DNA of 64,000 nt from an uncultured Opitutia bacterium (GCA_903840355.1 CAIMFJ010000005.1:248001-312000), one strand, 5' to 3'. Numbered from the stretch's first letter, positions 52,480 through 61,189 are shown. Notes: generated by a model not told the origin, from the sequence alone. Program-made: numbers and translations.

Positions 52480-52488
52480 TTGTTTGTA

Positions 52489-52510
52489 GGACGATGACGC
52501 AGTATCGTCC
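52489..52510. repeat. Hairpin repeat D3, copy of A3
   Basis: GGACGATG and TATCGTCC (one mismatch) around ACGCAG, followed by CTACC. It lies 18 bp from the stop of the 52529 gene. Confidence 0.8.
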
Positions 52511-52528
52511 CTACCTGATTCCTTAGCT

Positions 52529-53068
52529 CTATTTGGCCGCGTTTTCTTGATTTAACTTATTCAACATCTCGGTCCGCTCGTTGAGCAATTTTACGACCTC
52601 ATTACGATCTTCGACGATTTTCTTATAAGCTTCGTTTTGCTTTACGATGATTTCATTCTGTTTTTTGACCGCGTTGTTCAGTTCGTTGATGACGCTGTTT
52701 TGGCGTCGAATGCCATCGTTTTGTTTTTCGATACCTTGCAAGGCAGCATTCAAATTGGCTTTGGTTTGGAGTAACTCCGCTGCTGTTTTGCGTAATTCGG
52801 TATTGGCCTTGGCGACTTCGGTTTTGAGATTGGACTCACTTTGTTTGAGTTCAGCCTGACGCTTTTCGAGTTGGCCGATTTCCGTGGCGTAGGTCTCGGC
52901 TAGGCGACTTGCTTCCAGGGCATCCTTTTCTTTCTTTACTAAGGCAAGGTTGGTGGTGACCAAAAGTTGGCGTAATTCCGCTTCACGTTGCCATTGGACG
53001 ATACAAGCCATCGCAAGTAAGATTCCTAAACCCGCTAAACCCCAAGCCCAGCGTGCGGAAACGTTCAT
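52529..53068 (-). CDS. Unknown membrane-anchored coiled-coil protein of the TonB operon
   Basis: A 179-residue protein I cannot name. One N-terminal transmembrane helix (WAWGLAGLGILLAMACIV) is followed by an almost continuous coiled coil (~28-178) with repeats of K, Q, N, E. The last third contains the repeated pattern KQN/RQN (EKQNDGIRRQN, KKQNEIIVKQNEAYKK). Its ATG overlaps the ExbD stop (ATGA). No known TonB-system partner of this form is familiar; a periplasmic spacer is a guess. Confidence 0.72.
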   Translation of the reverse strand: MNVSARWAWGLAGLGILLAMACIVQWQREAELRQLLVTTNLALVKKEKDALEASRLAETYATEIGQLEKRQAELKQSESNLKTEVAKANTELRKTAAELLQTKANLNAALQGIEKQNDGIRRQNSVINELNNAVKKQNEIIVKQNEAYKKIVEDRNEVVKLLNERTEMLNKLNQENAAK

Positions 53069-53481
53069 TGGGAAGCGCCGTTTTTAACGGTGAAGGCAAC
53101 TTTTTGGACCCCGGCCCCGCGGACGAAGTCGAGGACGTTAATCATTTTGCCATGCGGGGTTTCGCGATCACCTGCGATGTATACCGTCATGCCACTATTG
53201 GTCTTGAGACGGGCGAGTAAGGTCTCGCGTAGTTCAGGGAGCGTCACCGCATTGTGTTCGATAAAAACTTTGCCTTCCCGGTCGACGGAGAGCGTGAGGG
53301 CGTCAGGTTTGAAATCCGACTTCGCATGGGCCGCACCCTCCAAGTTCACGGGCATGTTGCGGTTTTTATGCATCGTTAGGCTAACCATCATAAACGAAGC
53401 CAAGAGGAAGAACATGATGTCGATGAGCGGGATGATTTCCAACCGCGGTCGACGGTGCCCAATCGGAGAAATAATTTTCAT
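53065..53481 (-). CDS. Biopolymer transport protein ExbD/TolR family
   Basis: A 138-residue protein with one TM helix. The proton-path Asp is in LEIIPLIDIMFFLLASFMM, and the periplasmic domain has VYIAGDRETPHGKMINVLDF. With ExbB it forms the proton-driven motor that energises TonB. It starts eight bases after the ExbB stop and its own stop is overlapped by the coiled-coil gene. Confidence 0.93.
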   Translation of the reverse strand: MKIISPIGHRRPRLEIIPLIDIMFFLLASFMMVSLTMHKNRNMPVNLEGAAHAKSDFKPDALTLSVDREGKVFIEHNAVTLPELRETLLARLKTNSGMTVYIAGDRETPHGKMINVLDFVRGAGVQKVAFTVKNGASQ

Positions 53482-53488
53482 AACTTAA

Positions 53489-54121
53489 TTATTTTTGACG
53501 TGCTTCGTGCTTATGAGCGGCCACTTGCAGGGTGGTTGCCGCCGCTTCAATGTCCGATTGCAAGCCCGCTAAACGCGTGGAAAGGGTGTTGAGGGGGATT
53601 AAAGTCGTAATCGCAATCCCGAGACCTGCCGCGGTAGCAATCAGCGCTTCGCCGATACCCCCCGTGACGTGTACCACGGAGAGCTCGTCATTACCGATGG
53701 AGTTAAAGGACGACATAATACCCGTCACGGTACCTAGTAAGCCCAGCAAGGGCGCTAAGGTGACCAAGGTGTCCAGGGTGGGGATGAAGCGAGCAGCTTC
53801 ACGTAACTCTCGGCCTGAGGCCACTTGGATGGCACCCTCTAAAGAGGTTTCGCGATGTTCTAAGCCGGCCGCTAAGACTTTGGCCACGGGGTCTTCGGAC
53901 GTCGCCGCTAGTTTAGAGGCTTCAGCCCAAGCCCCGCGCTCCGCGGCTTCCAAAATTTTGCTGACGGTTTTAGCATCGCGACGGGCCGTGTGGCGCAACC
54001 ACCAGAGCACCCGCTCACCCACGACCGCAAGGGCGATCAAGGCGGCGACGAGTAAAGGATACATGATCGGGCCGCCTTTGAGGAAAAGGTCGACGATCAC
54101 ATTGGCGAGGACAGGAGTCAT
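53489..54121 (-). CDS. ExbB/TolQ/MotA-family proton channel protein
   Basis: A 210-residue inner-membrane protein. Three TM helices are visible, with the conserved LGLLGTVTGIMSSF and GIGEALIATAAGLGIAITTLIP of the MotA/TolQ/ExbB fold. It lies between tonB and exbD, one base after the TonB stop. Confidence 0.93.
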   Translation of the reverse strand: MTPVLANVIVDLFLKGGPIMYPLLVAALIALAVVGERVLWWLRHTARRDAKTVSKILEAAERGAWAEASKLAATSEDPVAKVLAAGLEHRETSLEGAIQVASGRELREAARFIPTLDTLVTLAPLLGLLGTVTGIMSSFNSIGNDELSVVHVTGGIGEALIATAAGLGIAITTLIPLNTLSTRLAGLQSDIEAAATTLQVAAHKHEARQK

Positions 54122-54122
54122 G

Positions 54123-54764
54123 TTATTGTAATTCGAAAATAAAAGGGATGACGTAGACGCGGTGAGAGCCAGGTACCCAGCTCCAATGGTTTTTCACCCA
54201 GTCTAGGACATGTTGATCAAGTAAGGTGAAGCCCGAGGTTTCTTTGATTTTAATCTCGGTGATCGTGCCGTTGCTGGCGATATCGACCTGCAGTTTAATC
54301 TGCCCCTGCATGCTTTGTTGTCGTGCCCAGCGCGGGTACGGCGGGGCGGGGAAGGTGCCAGCGTTGGCGTTGGGCGTAAAAGCCGTAGGCTTGAGGGTTG
54401 TCGCGGTCGATGGCCCAGGGGCTTGAAAGGGCTTTAAGTTGACCAAAGTTGGCAGGGTGGGTAGGGTCACCGCCGGTACGGCATCAGCAATCGCAGGTAA
54501 AGCGGGCATCACGGCGGGGGGACTCGGCGCGGCAGGTTCTGGGGTCGCCTCCGTGGGTGGGGGTGTGGGAGGGGCTTCGCTCTCGGGTGGCGGGATAAAG
54601 ACTTCGACAGGTGTAGTAGGCTCCTGCGATTTACGGTCAAAATGTGATAAGGTGACCGTTGGCGAAAAGTAGCCCCAGACCGCGACAAGCAAAATTCCAA
54701 CCAAGCAGGAACTGATCCAAGCTAGCCAGCGTTCTGGGTTCTTATTTTCGTAGACCACCAGCAC
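54123..54764 (-). CDS. TonB-family energy transducer
   Basis: A 213-residue protein with an N-terminal TM helix (ISSCLVGILLVAVWGYF), a long Pro/Glu/Ala-rich periplasm-spanning region (~50-110), and a C-terminal TonB domain (YPRWARQQSMQGQIKLQVDIASNG, EIKIKETSGFTLLDQHVLDWVKNHWSW). It starts one base after the stop of the receptor gene at 54766. Confidence 0.92.
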   Translation of the reverse strand: MLVVYENKNPERWLAWISSCLVGILLVAVWGYFSPTVTLSHFDRKSQEPTTPVEVFIPPPESEAPPTPPPTEATPEPAAPSPPAVMPALPAIADAVPAVTLPTLPTLVNLKPFQAPGPSTATTLKPTAFTPNANAGTFPAPPYPRWARQQSMQGQIKLQVDIASNGTITEIKIKETSGFTLLDQHVLDWVKNHWSWVPGSHRVYVIPFIFELQ

Positions 54765-54765
54765 G

Positions 54766-56751
54766 TTAGAAGGTCAGTTTGAGCGAAGCTTCGATGCCCC
54801 GGCCTGGTAGGGGTAAGATGTCCTTGAGGAAGGAGGAGGCATCTTGTCCGTAGCGGTTCAGTAAATTCGTAAGTTTCAAATTAAACGTCCCATTGGCGTC
54901 GGAGATTTTTACCGGGTGCGAAAAATTAGCACCCAACATGGCAAAACCAGGCGTAGGCGTTTCGCCAGCCGCTAAGTTGTATTGACCAAGGTGATACGTG
55001 AGGTCGACGCGCCACGTCCAGTCTGCCAGCAAACCATTGATGGCCGTGCCAAGGCGCCCTGGGGAGATTCGGGGGATAGCTTCACCCGTGTCGGCATTGC
55101 GTGCCCGTAGGTAATCACCGAAAAATTCTAACTGAAGTTTTTCGGTTTTGGTATTGGTTAGGTCGACTTGAGTTTTTACTTCTGCCCCATAAAAATCCGC
55201 CGGAATGGCTGCGTAATCATAACGTGGAATTGTACTGTAATCCGCATAACCTAAATTTGGACCGTAACCATTCTGCAGCTGGGCAATGAAAGAGTAGAAG
55301 TGATTATAGTAGATGGAGGCGCTTCCCGTGACCATTCCCTGATTCTTGTTGAGGGCCATTTCCAGACCAATCGCCCGCTCAATGCCCAAGGAACTATTGC
55401 CCACTTCATAGGCATTCGTTCCGAGGTGAGGTCCATCGGCGTACAGTTCTTGAAAGTTAGGCGCCCGTTCGGTGTGAGATAAGGTCAGGCTGCTTTGCCA
55501 AGTCTGGCTCCAGTCTTTAACCAAGCCGACTGAGAGCGCGAGGGGGATGAAGGAGCGATTGTCGGGTGGGTGGGATGCTAAGATGCCTACGTGATTCCAG
55601 TCATCTGCGGCCACACGATCATTTTCGAGGCGGAATCCGTAACGCAGTTTCCAAGATTTATCGCCTAAGAGATTGGTGAAGGAGCCGAAGAGGGCTTCAT
55701 TACTTGAATGGGTGACGGGAAGAAAAGCTTCGTCGCCCGTGACGGTGAAATCTGACTTTCCGGCCGCGATACCGAAGATTCCTTCTAGCCCACCGTGTTT
55801 GCCGAGGTCCACGTCCACGCGACTATCCCAGCCTTGGTTTGAAAACACCGTGCCGGGTACGCCGTAGTCGAGTTCCGTATGACCATAATCGGAAATCCCT
55901 AATTTATAATTAATACTTTTAATACCTTCGAAAGGCTTGTCGGTGCCACCCGCTAAATCCCAGCGATGTTGGTGTAGGTCAATCAGTGTTCCGGGTGCAG
56001 CCACGCCATATTGACTGTTGAGGAGTGAATAAGAAATCCCGATGTGGCTATTGGCTCCGATATAAGAAATCCCCAAGCCGGCGCCGGTGGAAACGCTCGA
56101 GGTGTCGGAGATAGTGCCGATGGGCGTATCGAGGTTATCGGTCGTCTTGGTGAAGCCGTCGAGGTGGTAAGCCCATTGTCCAATGGAACCTTGTACCAGC
56201 AGTGAATTGGCTCGCAGGGCGTCGACCGAGCCAAAACGGGTTAGGAAGGTGCCTTGATTCGGCAACAGCTCGTCAGGGATACGATTATCAACTAAGTTGA
56301 TGACGCCGCCAAGAATACTACCGGAGTAAAGTAAGCCCGCTGGCCCGCGGAGTACGTCAATTTGACGGATGGTCAGTGGGTCAGCGCTGACAGCGTGATC
56401 GGGACTCACACTAGAAGCGTCCAAGGTGTTGGTGCCGTTTTGGGTGATTTTGACGCGATCACCTTCGAGTCCGCGGACAATGGGTCGTCCTGCATTTGGT
56501 CCGAAGTAACTTGAACTGATACCCGGTAAATCTGAGAGTAAATCTCCGACATCGGCTTGTGCCAGCGATTCTAGTTTGAGCGAACTCATCACCATCGTGG
56601 GGGCATCCGGTGTGGATTCGGGTGCAATGGAAGTGTCTTTAATGACGACTGGCTTGAGCTCCTGAGCGGTTTCTTCTGCCTGGAGCAAGAGGCCTGCTGA
56701 CAATAACAGAAGCAAAGAAACGAACGGTTTTCTGGCGCAGGCAGGAGTCAT
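54766..56751 (-). CDS. TonB-dependent receptor leading the TonB-ExbB-ExbD operon
   Basis: A 661-residue outer-membrane receptor. The signal peptide (FVSLLLLLSAGLLLQA) is followed by a plug with DLLSDLPGISSSYFGPNAGRP and VRGLEGDRVKITQNG, then a barrel ending LKLTF. The conserved RPIVRGLEGDRVKI resembles receptors for metal complexes such as zinc (ZnuD-like), a suggestion only. A 12-bp-arm palindrome lies 10 bp before the ATG. It heads the operon of four further genes. Confidence 0.92.
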   Translation of the reverse strand: MTPACARKPFVSLLLLLSAGLLLQAEETAQELKPVVIKDTSIAPESTPDAPTMVMSSLKLESLAQADVGDLLSDLPGISSSYFGPNAGRPIVRGLEGDRVKITQNGTNTLDASSVSPDHAVSADPLTIRQIDVLRGPAGLLYSGSILGGVINLVDNRIPDELLPNQGTFLTRFGSVDALRANSLLVQGSIGQWAYHLDGFTKTTDNLDTPIGTISDTSSVSTGAGLGISYIGANSHIGISYSLLNSQYGVAAPGTLIDLHQHRWDLAGGTDKPFEGIKSINYKLGISDYGHTELDYGVPGTVFSNQGWDSRVDVDLGKHGGLEGIFGIAAGKSDFTVTGDEAFLPVTHSSNEALFGSFTNLLGDKSWKLRYGFRLENDRVAADDWNHVGILASHPPDNRSFIPLALSVGLVKDWSQTWQSSLTLSHTERAPNFQELYADGPHLGTNAYEVGNSSLGIERAIGLEMALNKNQGMVTGSASIYYNHFYSFIAQLQNGYGPNLGYADYSTIPRYDYAAIPADFYGAEVKTQVDLTNTKTEKLQLEFFGDYLRARNADTGEAIPRISPGRLGTAINGLLADWTWRVDLTYHLGQYNLAAGETPTPGFAMLGANFSHPVKISDANGTFNLKLTNLLNRYGQDASSFLKDILPLPGRGIEASLKLTF

Positions 56752-56761
56752 GCAGGTACCC

Positions 56762-56788
56762 CCCTAATGCAAACTTTTTGCATTAGGG
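56762..56788 (-). promoter_or_regulatory. Palindrome overlapping the receptor translation start
   Basis: Perfect arms CCCTAATGCAAA and TTTGCATTAGGG (12 bp) around three bases. On the minus-strand mRNA it sits just upstream of the ATG, and its right arm runs into a G6 stretch that could serve as Shine-Dalgarno. It could be a repressor operator (Fur/Zur type) or an RNA hairpin that hides the ribosome site. Confidence 0.6.
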
Positions 56789-56848
56789 AATCAAGGGGTA
56801 TTTTATTAAATAATCGTAAAGGGGCAGCCTAAGTCGCCCGCCAACGAC

Positions 56849-57625
56849 TTACGCTAGGCCTCGCTTGGATTCTTGAACGAACTTCACGAAAGCCTGCACC
56901 ATGCGCGAATTCGCCTCGGGCAAGGCCAAGGCTTTTTCCAGTGCCTGGGTGGTGTTCAACTGGCTACGGTAGAAGAGTTGGTAAAGGGTCTTAGCGGTGG
57001 CAATTTCGACTTCGGAGAAGCCCGCACGTTTTAAGCCCACGATGTTGATCATCTTGGATTCGCAAGGATTGCCGTCGGCGATAACAAAGGGCGGTACATC
57101 TTGGACGCACTTAGAACAGGCGGCGACCATCGCGTAATCGCCCACATTGCAGAATTGATGCACCCCGGCATTCCAGCCGATGTTGACGTGGTTGCCGACG
57201 TGCACGTGGCCAGCGACCGCAGAGTGACTCGAGATGACGAGGTGATTGCCCACGACGCAGTCATGCGCGATGTGTGAGTAGGCAAGCATCACGTTGTCGT
57301 CGCCTAGAATCGTCCATTCACCTTCTTGGGTGCCCGCATGCACACTCACGTATTCCCGAAAGATATTTCGGTTGCCAATTTTAAGGCCAGGTTTTCCGGG
57401 ACGGGCTTTGAGGTCTTGGGTGCGACCGCCAATCACGGCAAACGGAAACACTTCACAGTCTTGGCCGAGTTGCGTAAAACCTTCGACGACCGCGTGGTGT
57501 TGTAAGCGACAGCCATCGGCTAAAGTGACATCGCTCCCCACAAAGGCATAGGCGCCAATTTCGATGTTATGACCTAGCTTGGCGCCAGGCTCGACGATGG
57601 CGGTGGGGTGGATTTTAACGGACAT
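56849..57625 (-). CDS. lpxA: UDP-N-acetylglucosamine acyltransferase
   Basis: A 258-residue cytoplasmic enzyme that starts lipid A synthesis. Hexapeptide repeats (IHPTAIVEPGAKLGHNIEIG, VTLADGCRLQHHAVVEG, VMLAYSHIAHDCVVGNH) form the left-handed beta-helix, with the catalytic His in AYSHIAHDC; the C-terminal helical domain follows (GLKRAGFSEVEIATAKTLYQ). Start ATG 57625 is four bases after the lpxC-fabZ stop at 57630. Confidence 0.96.
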   Translation of the reverse strand: MSVKIHPTAIVEPGAKLGHNIEIGAYAFVGSDVTLADGCRLQHHAVVEGFTQLGQDCEVFPFAVIGGRTQDLKARPGKPGLKIGNRNIFREYVSVHAGTQEGEWTILGDDNVMLAYSHIAHDCVVGNHLVISSHSAVAGHVHVGNHVNIGWNAGVHQFCNVGDYAMVAACSKCVQDVPPFVIADGNPCESKMINIVGLKRAGFSEVEIATAKTLYQLFYRSQLNTTQALEKALALPEANSRMVQAFVKFVQESKRGLA

Positions 57626-57629
57626 AAAA

Positions 57630-58967
57630 TTAATTAACCGAGTCCGCGACGGTGAAGAGTAATTCCGCCGAGGAAACCACTTCGCCATTCACCAAGCATT
57701 CGCACTCAGCGGCAGCGACTCGACCGCGTATCTTAGTTAACTTGGCCCGGATCTCTAACGTATCGCCCGGTACAACCGCCTTACGGAATTTAACTTTATC
57801 GGCGCTCATGAAGAAGACCACTTTAGGGGCTTCATCGGCTCCACTGCGGCGCAACATGATTAAGCCAGAAGCTTGGGCCATGGCTTCAATTTGCAGAACC
57901 CCTGGCATCACCGGTTGGCCGGGGAAGTGTCCTTGGAAGAAGGGCTCGTTGATGGTGACGTTCTTAATCGCCGTCAGCGCTTCATCGCTGATTTCAACCA
58001 CGCGGTCTACCATCACGAAGGGATAGCGGTGCGGTAGCGCATTGAGGATTTGACGAATGTCGAGAGCGTTGCCTTTGGGGGCAGTGGGGGCTTCGACTTT
58101 AGCGAGGGAGTCTTTGGGCTTGGTCTTCGCGTTCTTCGATTCCTGCCATTGTTTGCGAATCGCCGCTGCTAATCGGGCATTCAGGGCGTGTCCCGGACGG
58201 ACCGCAATGATGTGCGCTTTAACTCGCACGCCGGCCAACACGATGTCGCCGACAATGTCCAAAATCTTGTGACGCACTAACTCGTCATTAAAACGCAGGG
58301 GCTCTTTGCTGACGATTTTGTCGCCTTTAAGGATGATGGCGGAATCGAGCGAACCGCCCTGAATCAGACCTTTCTTTAAGAGTGCTTCAATGTCTTCGTA
58401 AATCGTGAAGGTGCGGGCGGGGGCAATCATCGCCGCATACGAGTCGTCTTCGATATCAATCGTCAGGTGTTGCGTGTGGATGCCACGGTCATCGGCCGAG
58501 GTGCAAGTGATGCGTAAACCATCAAAGGGCAGCGCAATAATGGAGCGGCTACCTTCGTTGATGGTGATGGGGTGGGTGAGGGTGAAGACTTCGCGCTCGG
58601 CGTCTTGTTCTACAATCCCAGCTTGGTGCACTAAAGTCGTGAACGGACGAGCCGAGCCGTCAACGATGGGTGGTTCGGACGCATTGAGTTCGACGATGGC
58701 GTTATCAACGCCCATGCCACTTAAGGCTGAGAGCACGTGTTCGATGGTGTGAAGTTTAACTGCGTCCGAAGATACGGTCGTTTTACGTTCCAGATCGGTG
58801 ACCATTTCCGAAACTGGGCGCACTTCAGGTTTGCCGACTAAATCAATGCGACGAAAAACAAGGCCAGTATTGGGAGCACCGGGTTTGAGGGTCAAGGTGA
58901 CCTCTTGACCAGTGTGCAGTGCCTTACCCTTAACGGAGGCTTCTTTTCCAATCGTGCGCTGTTTCAT
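57630..58967 (-). CDS. lpxC-fabZ: LpxC-FabZ bifunctional fusion: deacetylase plus dehydratase
   Basis: A 445-residue fusion. Residues 1-~280 are LpxC, the zinc deacetylase committing lipid A synthesis: [19 protein letters not shown] (His 77 region), [15 protein letters not shown] (H233, D237) and RPGHALNA. After a charged linker (~275-300) comes FabZ (~302-445): [36 protein letters not shown] with His 347 and Glu 361. Both halves look intact. The same fusion is known in Bacteroidota and some other phyla. It is followed directly by lpxA. Confidence 0.95.
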   Translation of the reverse strand: MKQRTIGKEASVKGKALHTGQEVTLTLKPGAPNTGLVFRRIDLVGKPEVRPVSEMVTDLERKTTVSSDAVKLHTIEHVLSALSGMGVDNAIVELNASEPPIVDGSARPFTTLVHQAGIVEQDAEREVFTLTHPITINEGSRSIIALPFDGLRITCTSADDRGIHTQHLTIDIEDDSYAAMIAPARTFTIYEDIEALLKKGLIQGGSLDSAIILKGDKIVSKEPLRFNDELVRHKILDIVGDIVLAGVRVKAHIIAVRPGHALNARLAAAIRKQWQESKNAKTKPKDSLAKVEAPTAPKGNALDIRQILNALPHRYPFVMVDRVVEISDEALTAIKNVTINEPFFQGHFPGQPVMPGVLQIEAMAQASGLIMLRRSGADEAPKVVFFMSADKVKFRKAVVPGDTLEIRAKLTKIRGRVAAAECECLVNGEVVSSAELLFTVADSVN

Positions 58968-59325
58968 GCCTTCACAAGTTATTCACAGTGAAGTCCATCT
59001 GTAAAGTCCTACTTTTGAGCACTTTGTGAGGTAATTCACGAAGCAGAAAGGGGGTGGGGGAGGCTCGCTTTTGGGACGTTGGAAGCCTGCCCATTCCCAT
59101 CGGTCAGAGTCGATGCTGTGCCCATAAAACTTAGCTCAAAATCACTTAGGAAACTTTTTAAGGCAAGTCTCTGATTGCGCCCCAAGCGGGTTCAAGTCGG
59201 TCGGCGCGCAGCGAGTTTTTTAGTTCAGGAAAAGTCGCACCACGCGGGCGTTCGCTGAACACTCACTTGTTCACACTTAATCGCCGTTCCTTGACACTCT
59301 GTGGAACACGGCAAATCGTGGCAAC
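58968..59325. other. 358-bp intergenic region between lpxC-fabZ and the amidotransferase gene
   Basis: I see no gene here. It must contain the divergent promoters of lpxC-fabZ and the trpG-type gene. A single DnaA-box-like word TTATTCACA occurs at 58979-58987, and TTGTTCACA-like and TTGACA (59291-59296) words occur near the right end. No repeat or large hairpin is evident. Confidence 0.7.
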
Positions 59326-59889
59326 GTGCTTCTGGTAATCGACAATTACGACTCCTTTACGTACAACCTGGTGCAATACTTTGGTCAGTTGGGCGTGGAG
59401 CAAAAAGTCTTTCGCAACGATCAAATCACGGTCGAGGAAGCCTTAGCGCTGAACCCTGACCGCGTGATGATTTCGCCTGGCCCTTGTTCGCCAGTCGAAG
59501 CGGGAGTCTCGTGTCCCATGATTCAGGCCTTTGCAGGCAAGAAGCCCTTGCTGGGTGTCTGCCTCGGTCACCAAGCCATCGGGCACGTCTTCGGCGGTAA
59601 GGTCGTGCGGGCTCCCAATCTGATGCATGGGAAGACCTCTCCAGTTTACCACAATAACACCGACGTCTTTAAAGGCATCCCGAGCCCCTTTAACGCGACC
59701 CGTTACCATTCTTTAGTGGTTGAACGCGAATCCTTCCCCGCATGTTTAGAAATCACGGCGTGGACGGAAGATGGCTTAGTGATGGGGTTGCGCCACCGCG
59801 AACTGCCCGTCTGGGGCGTGCAATTTCACCCTGAATCTTACGCTACGGAACACGGTCTCAAGATGTTGGAAAACTTCCTCCACCTCTAA
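59326..59889 (+). CDS. Glutamine amidotransferase subunit of anthranilate/aminodeoxychorismate synthase
   Basis: A 187-residue type I amidotransferase. It starts at GTG ([19 protein letters not shown]). The nucleophile Cys is in [12 protein letters not shown] and the catalytic His-Glu pair in VQFHPES. TrpG supplies ammonia to TrpE, PabA to PabB; many bacteria use one protein for both. The partner synthase is not in the window; trpD is separate at 12667. nrdR follows eight bases later. Confidence 0.94.
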   Translation: MLLVIDNYDSFTYNLVQYFGQLGVEQKVFRNDQITVEEALALNPDRVMISPGPCSPVEAGVSCPMIQAFAGKKPLLGVCLGHQAIGHVFGGKVVRAPNLMHGKTSPVYHNNTDVFKGIPSPFNATRYHSLVVERESFPACLEITAWTEDGLVMGLRHRELPVWGVQFHPESYATEHGLKMLENFLHL

Positions 59890-59897
59890 TTTCCGAT

Positions 59898-60362
59898 ATG
59901 TTCTGCCCGCGTTGTAATCACGAAGACACCAAGGTGCTAGAAACCCGACTCGGGAAGGGGAATCACTCGATTCGCCGCCGGCGGGAGTGTCTCGCCTGTA
60001 ATCATCGTTTTAGTACCGTAGAAGAAATTGTGCGCGAAGGCTTAGTCGTCGTGAAGCGCGATGGGGCCCGCGAAGATTTTGATATTTCCAAAATTGCTTC
60101 AGGGATTCGTAAGGCCACAGACAAGCGTCCGATTGAGGTCGAACGAATCAATTTACTGATTTCGGAAATCGTCGAAGGCCTCCAAGCTAAGTTTGAAGAT
60201 GAAGTGCCTTCTTCGGCTATCGGCGAAGAAATCATGCAGCGTCTCCAAGCCGTCGACCAGATTGCTTACGTGCGTTTTGCCAGCGTGTACCGCGAGTTTC
60301 GCGATATTGATGAATTGGCTAAAGCGATTGATCAGCTGCGCAAAGGAGGCAAAACGAAATGA
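59898..60362 (+). CDS. nrdR: Transcriptional repressor NrdR
   Basis: A 154-residue ribonucleotide-reductase regulator. The zinc ribbon has CPRC and CLAC (MFCPRCNHEDTKVLETRL, RRRECLACNHRFSTVEEI), and an ATP-cone follows (VVKRDGAREDFDISKIASGI). It senses ATP/dATP and represses nrd operons. No nrd genes are nearby. Its stop overlaps the next gene's start (ATGA). Confidence 0.96.
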   Translation: MFCPRCNHEDTKVLETRLGKGNHSIRRRRECLACNHRFSTVEEIVREGLVVVKRDGAREDFDISKIASGIRKATDKRPIEVERINLLISEIVEGLQAKFEDEVPSSAIGEEIMQRLQAVDQIAYVRFASVYREFRDIDELAKAIDQLRKGGKTK

Positions 60363-60832
60363 CCGCAGCGCTACCCAAGTCGATTCGGCTCCGCACTTTG
60401 AACGCTTTAGTGGCTACAATGATTGGCACGTCGCCTAATGTTCGTCGCGATGTTGATGCCATCATCAAAGTTTTTGAGACCGATGAAGAAACTGATCCGG
60501 GTCTCGATGCCTATGGTATGGCTCAAGCGGCTACACAGATGTTAAAAATTCTGTCGCCCGATCTGCCTTTGCCTTCGATTGCCGTTTTGGATCATCGGGA
60601 GGAGCCCTTTGATGCCTTATGGGCAACGAATCGGGTGCAGGATGCCCTCAAGATGGTGGGCGAAGCCAACGATATCCTTTTTTGGGTTGTGGGACTCCAA
60701 GATCAATACCTCGAAGGTACCCGGGCACGTTCCGCACGCTCTCGTCAGGCCTACGCTGAGGCCGTCGAATCGATTCAAACCTTGGTAGCTCACTATGCCG
60801 GCCGCCGCCGGGTGACGGTTGTGGTTTTATAA
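60359..60832 (+). CDS. Unknown small protein coupled to nrdR
   Basis: A 157-residue soluble protein I do not recognise. It appears helical throughout (SIRLRTLNALVATMIGTSP, AYGMAQAATQMLKILSP) with a basic end (YAGRRRVTVVVL). No signal or TM segment. Four-base overlap with nrdR and nine bases to the HIT gene suggest a single transcript of nrdR-unknown-hit-tsaB-alr. Confidence 0.68.
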   Translation: MTAALPKSIRLRTLNALVATMIGTSPNVRRDVDAIIKVFETDEETDPGLDAYGMAQAATQMLKILSPDLPLPSIAVLDHREEPFDALWATNRVQDALKMVGEANDILFWVVGLQDQYLEGTRARSARSRQAYAEAVESIQTLVAHYAGRRRVTVVVL

Positions 60833-60840
60833 AACATCTT

Positions 60841-61188
60841 ATGACATCTCCTAAAACGCTGTTTCAAAAAATCGCGGACCACGAGATTCCTGCGAAGTTA
60901 ATCCATGAAGATGCTTGGTGTGTGGCCTTTTATGATATCGCTCCGCAAGCCCCGGTGCATGTCCTCGTCGTGCCGCGTAAGCCTTTACCGCGCATTGCGG
61001 AAGCCACGGCGGAAGATCAGGTCCTGTTAGGACATTTGCTTTTGGTCGCCCGAGAACTGGCACGTCAATTGCAGCTCGCGAAGGGCTTTCGCCTCGTGAT
61101 CAATAATGGACCCGATGGGGGTGAAAGCGTGCCGCATTTGCATGTCCACTTATTGGGCGGTCGCGCCCTAGCGTGGCCTCCTGGCTAA
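60841..61188 (+). CDS. HIT-family (histidine triad) nucleotide-binding protein
   Basis: A 115-residue HinT-like protein. The histidine triad is in PHLHVHLLGG near the C-terminus, and the N-terminal region has TLFQKIADHEIPAKLIHED and APVHVLVVPRKPL. HinT hydrolyses adenosine phosphoramidates. It is the third gene in the nrdR-alr run. Confidence 0.93.
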   Translation: MTSPKTLFQKIADHEIPAKLIHEDAWCVAFYDIAPQAPVHVLVVPRKPLPRIAEATAEDQVLLGHLLLVARELARQLQLAKGFRLVINNGPDGGESVPHLHVHLLGGRALAWPPG

Positions 61189-61189
61189 G

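Noticed and set aside
50078-52510. Clustered palindromic repeats resembling a CRISPR array
   Set aside because: Repeat units are not uniform, the stems differ, spacers vary from about 10 to over 100 bp, and there are no cas genes.
58979-58987. TTATTCACA, a DnaA-box-like word in the lpxC upstream region
   Set aside because: Only one good match is present and there is no AT-rich unwinding region or dnaA/dnaN gene nearby, so an origin is not supported.
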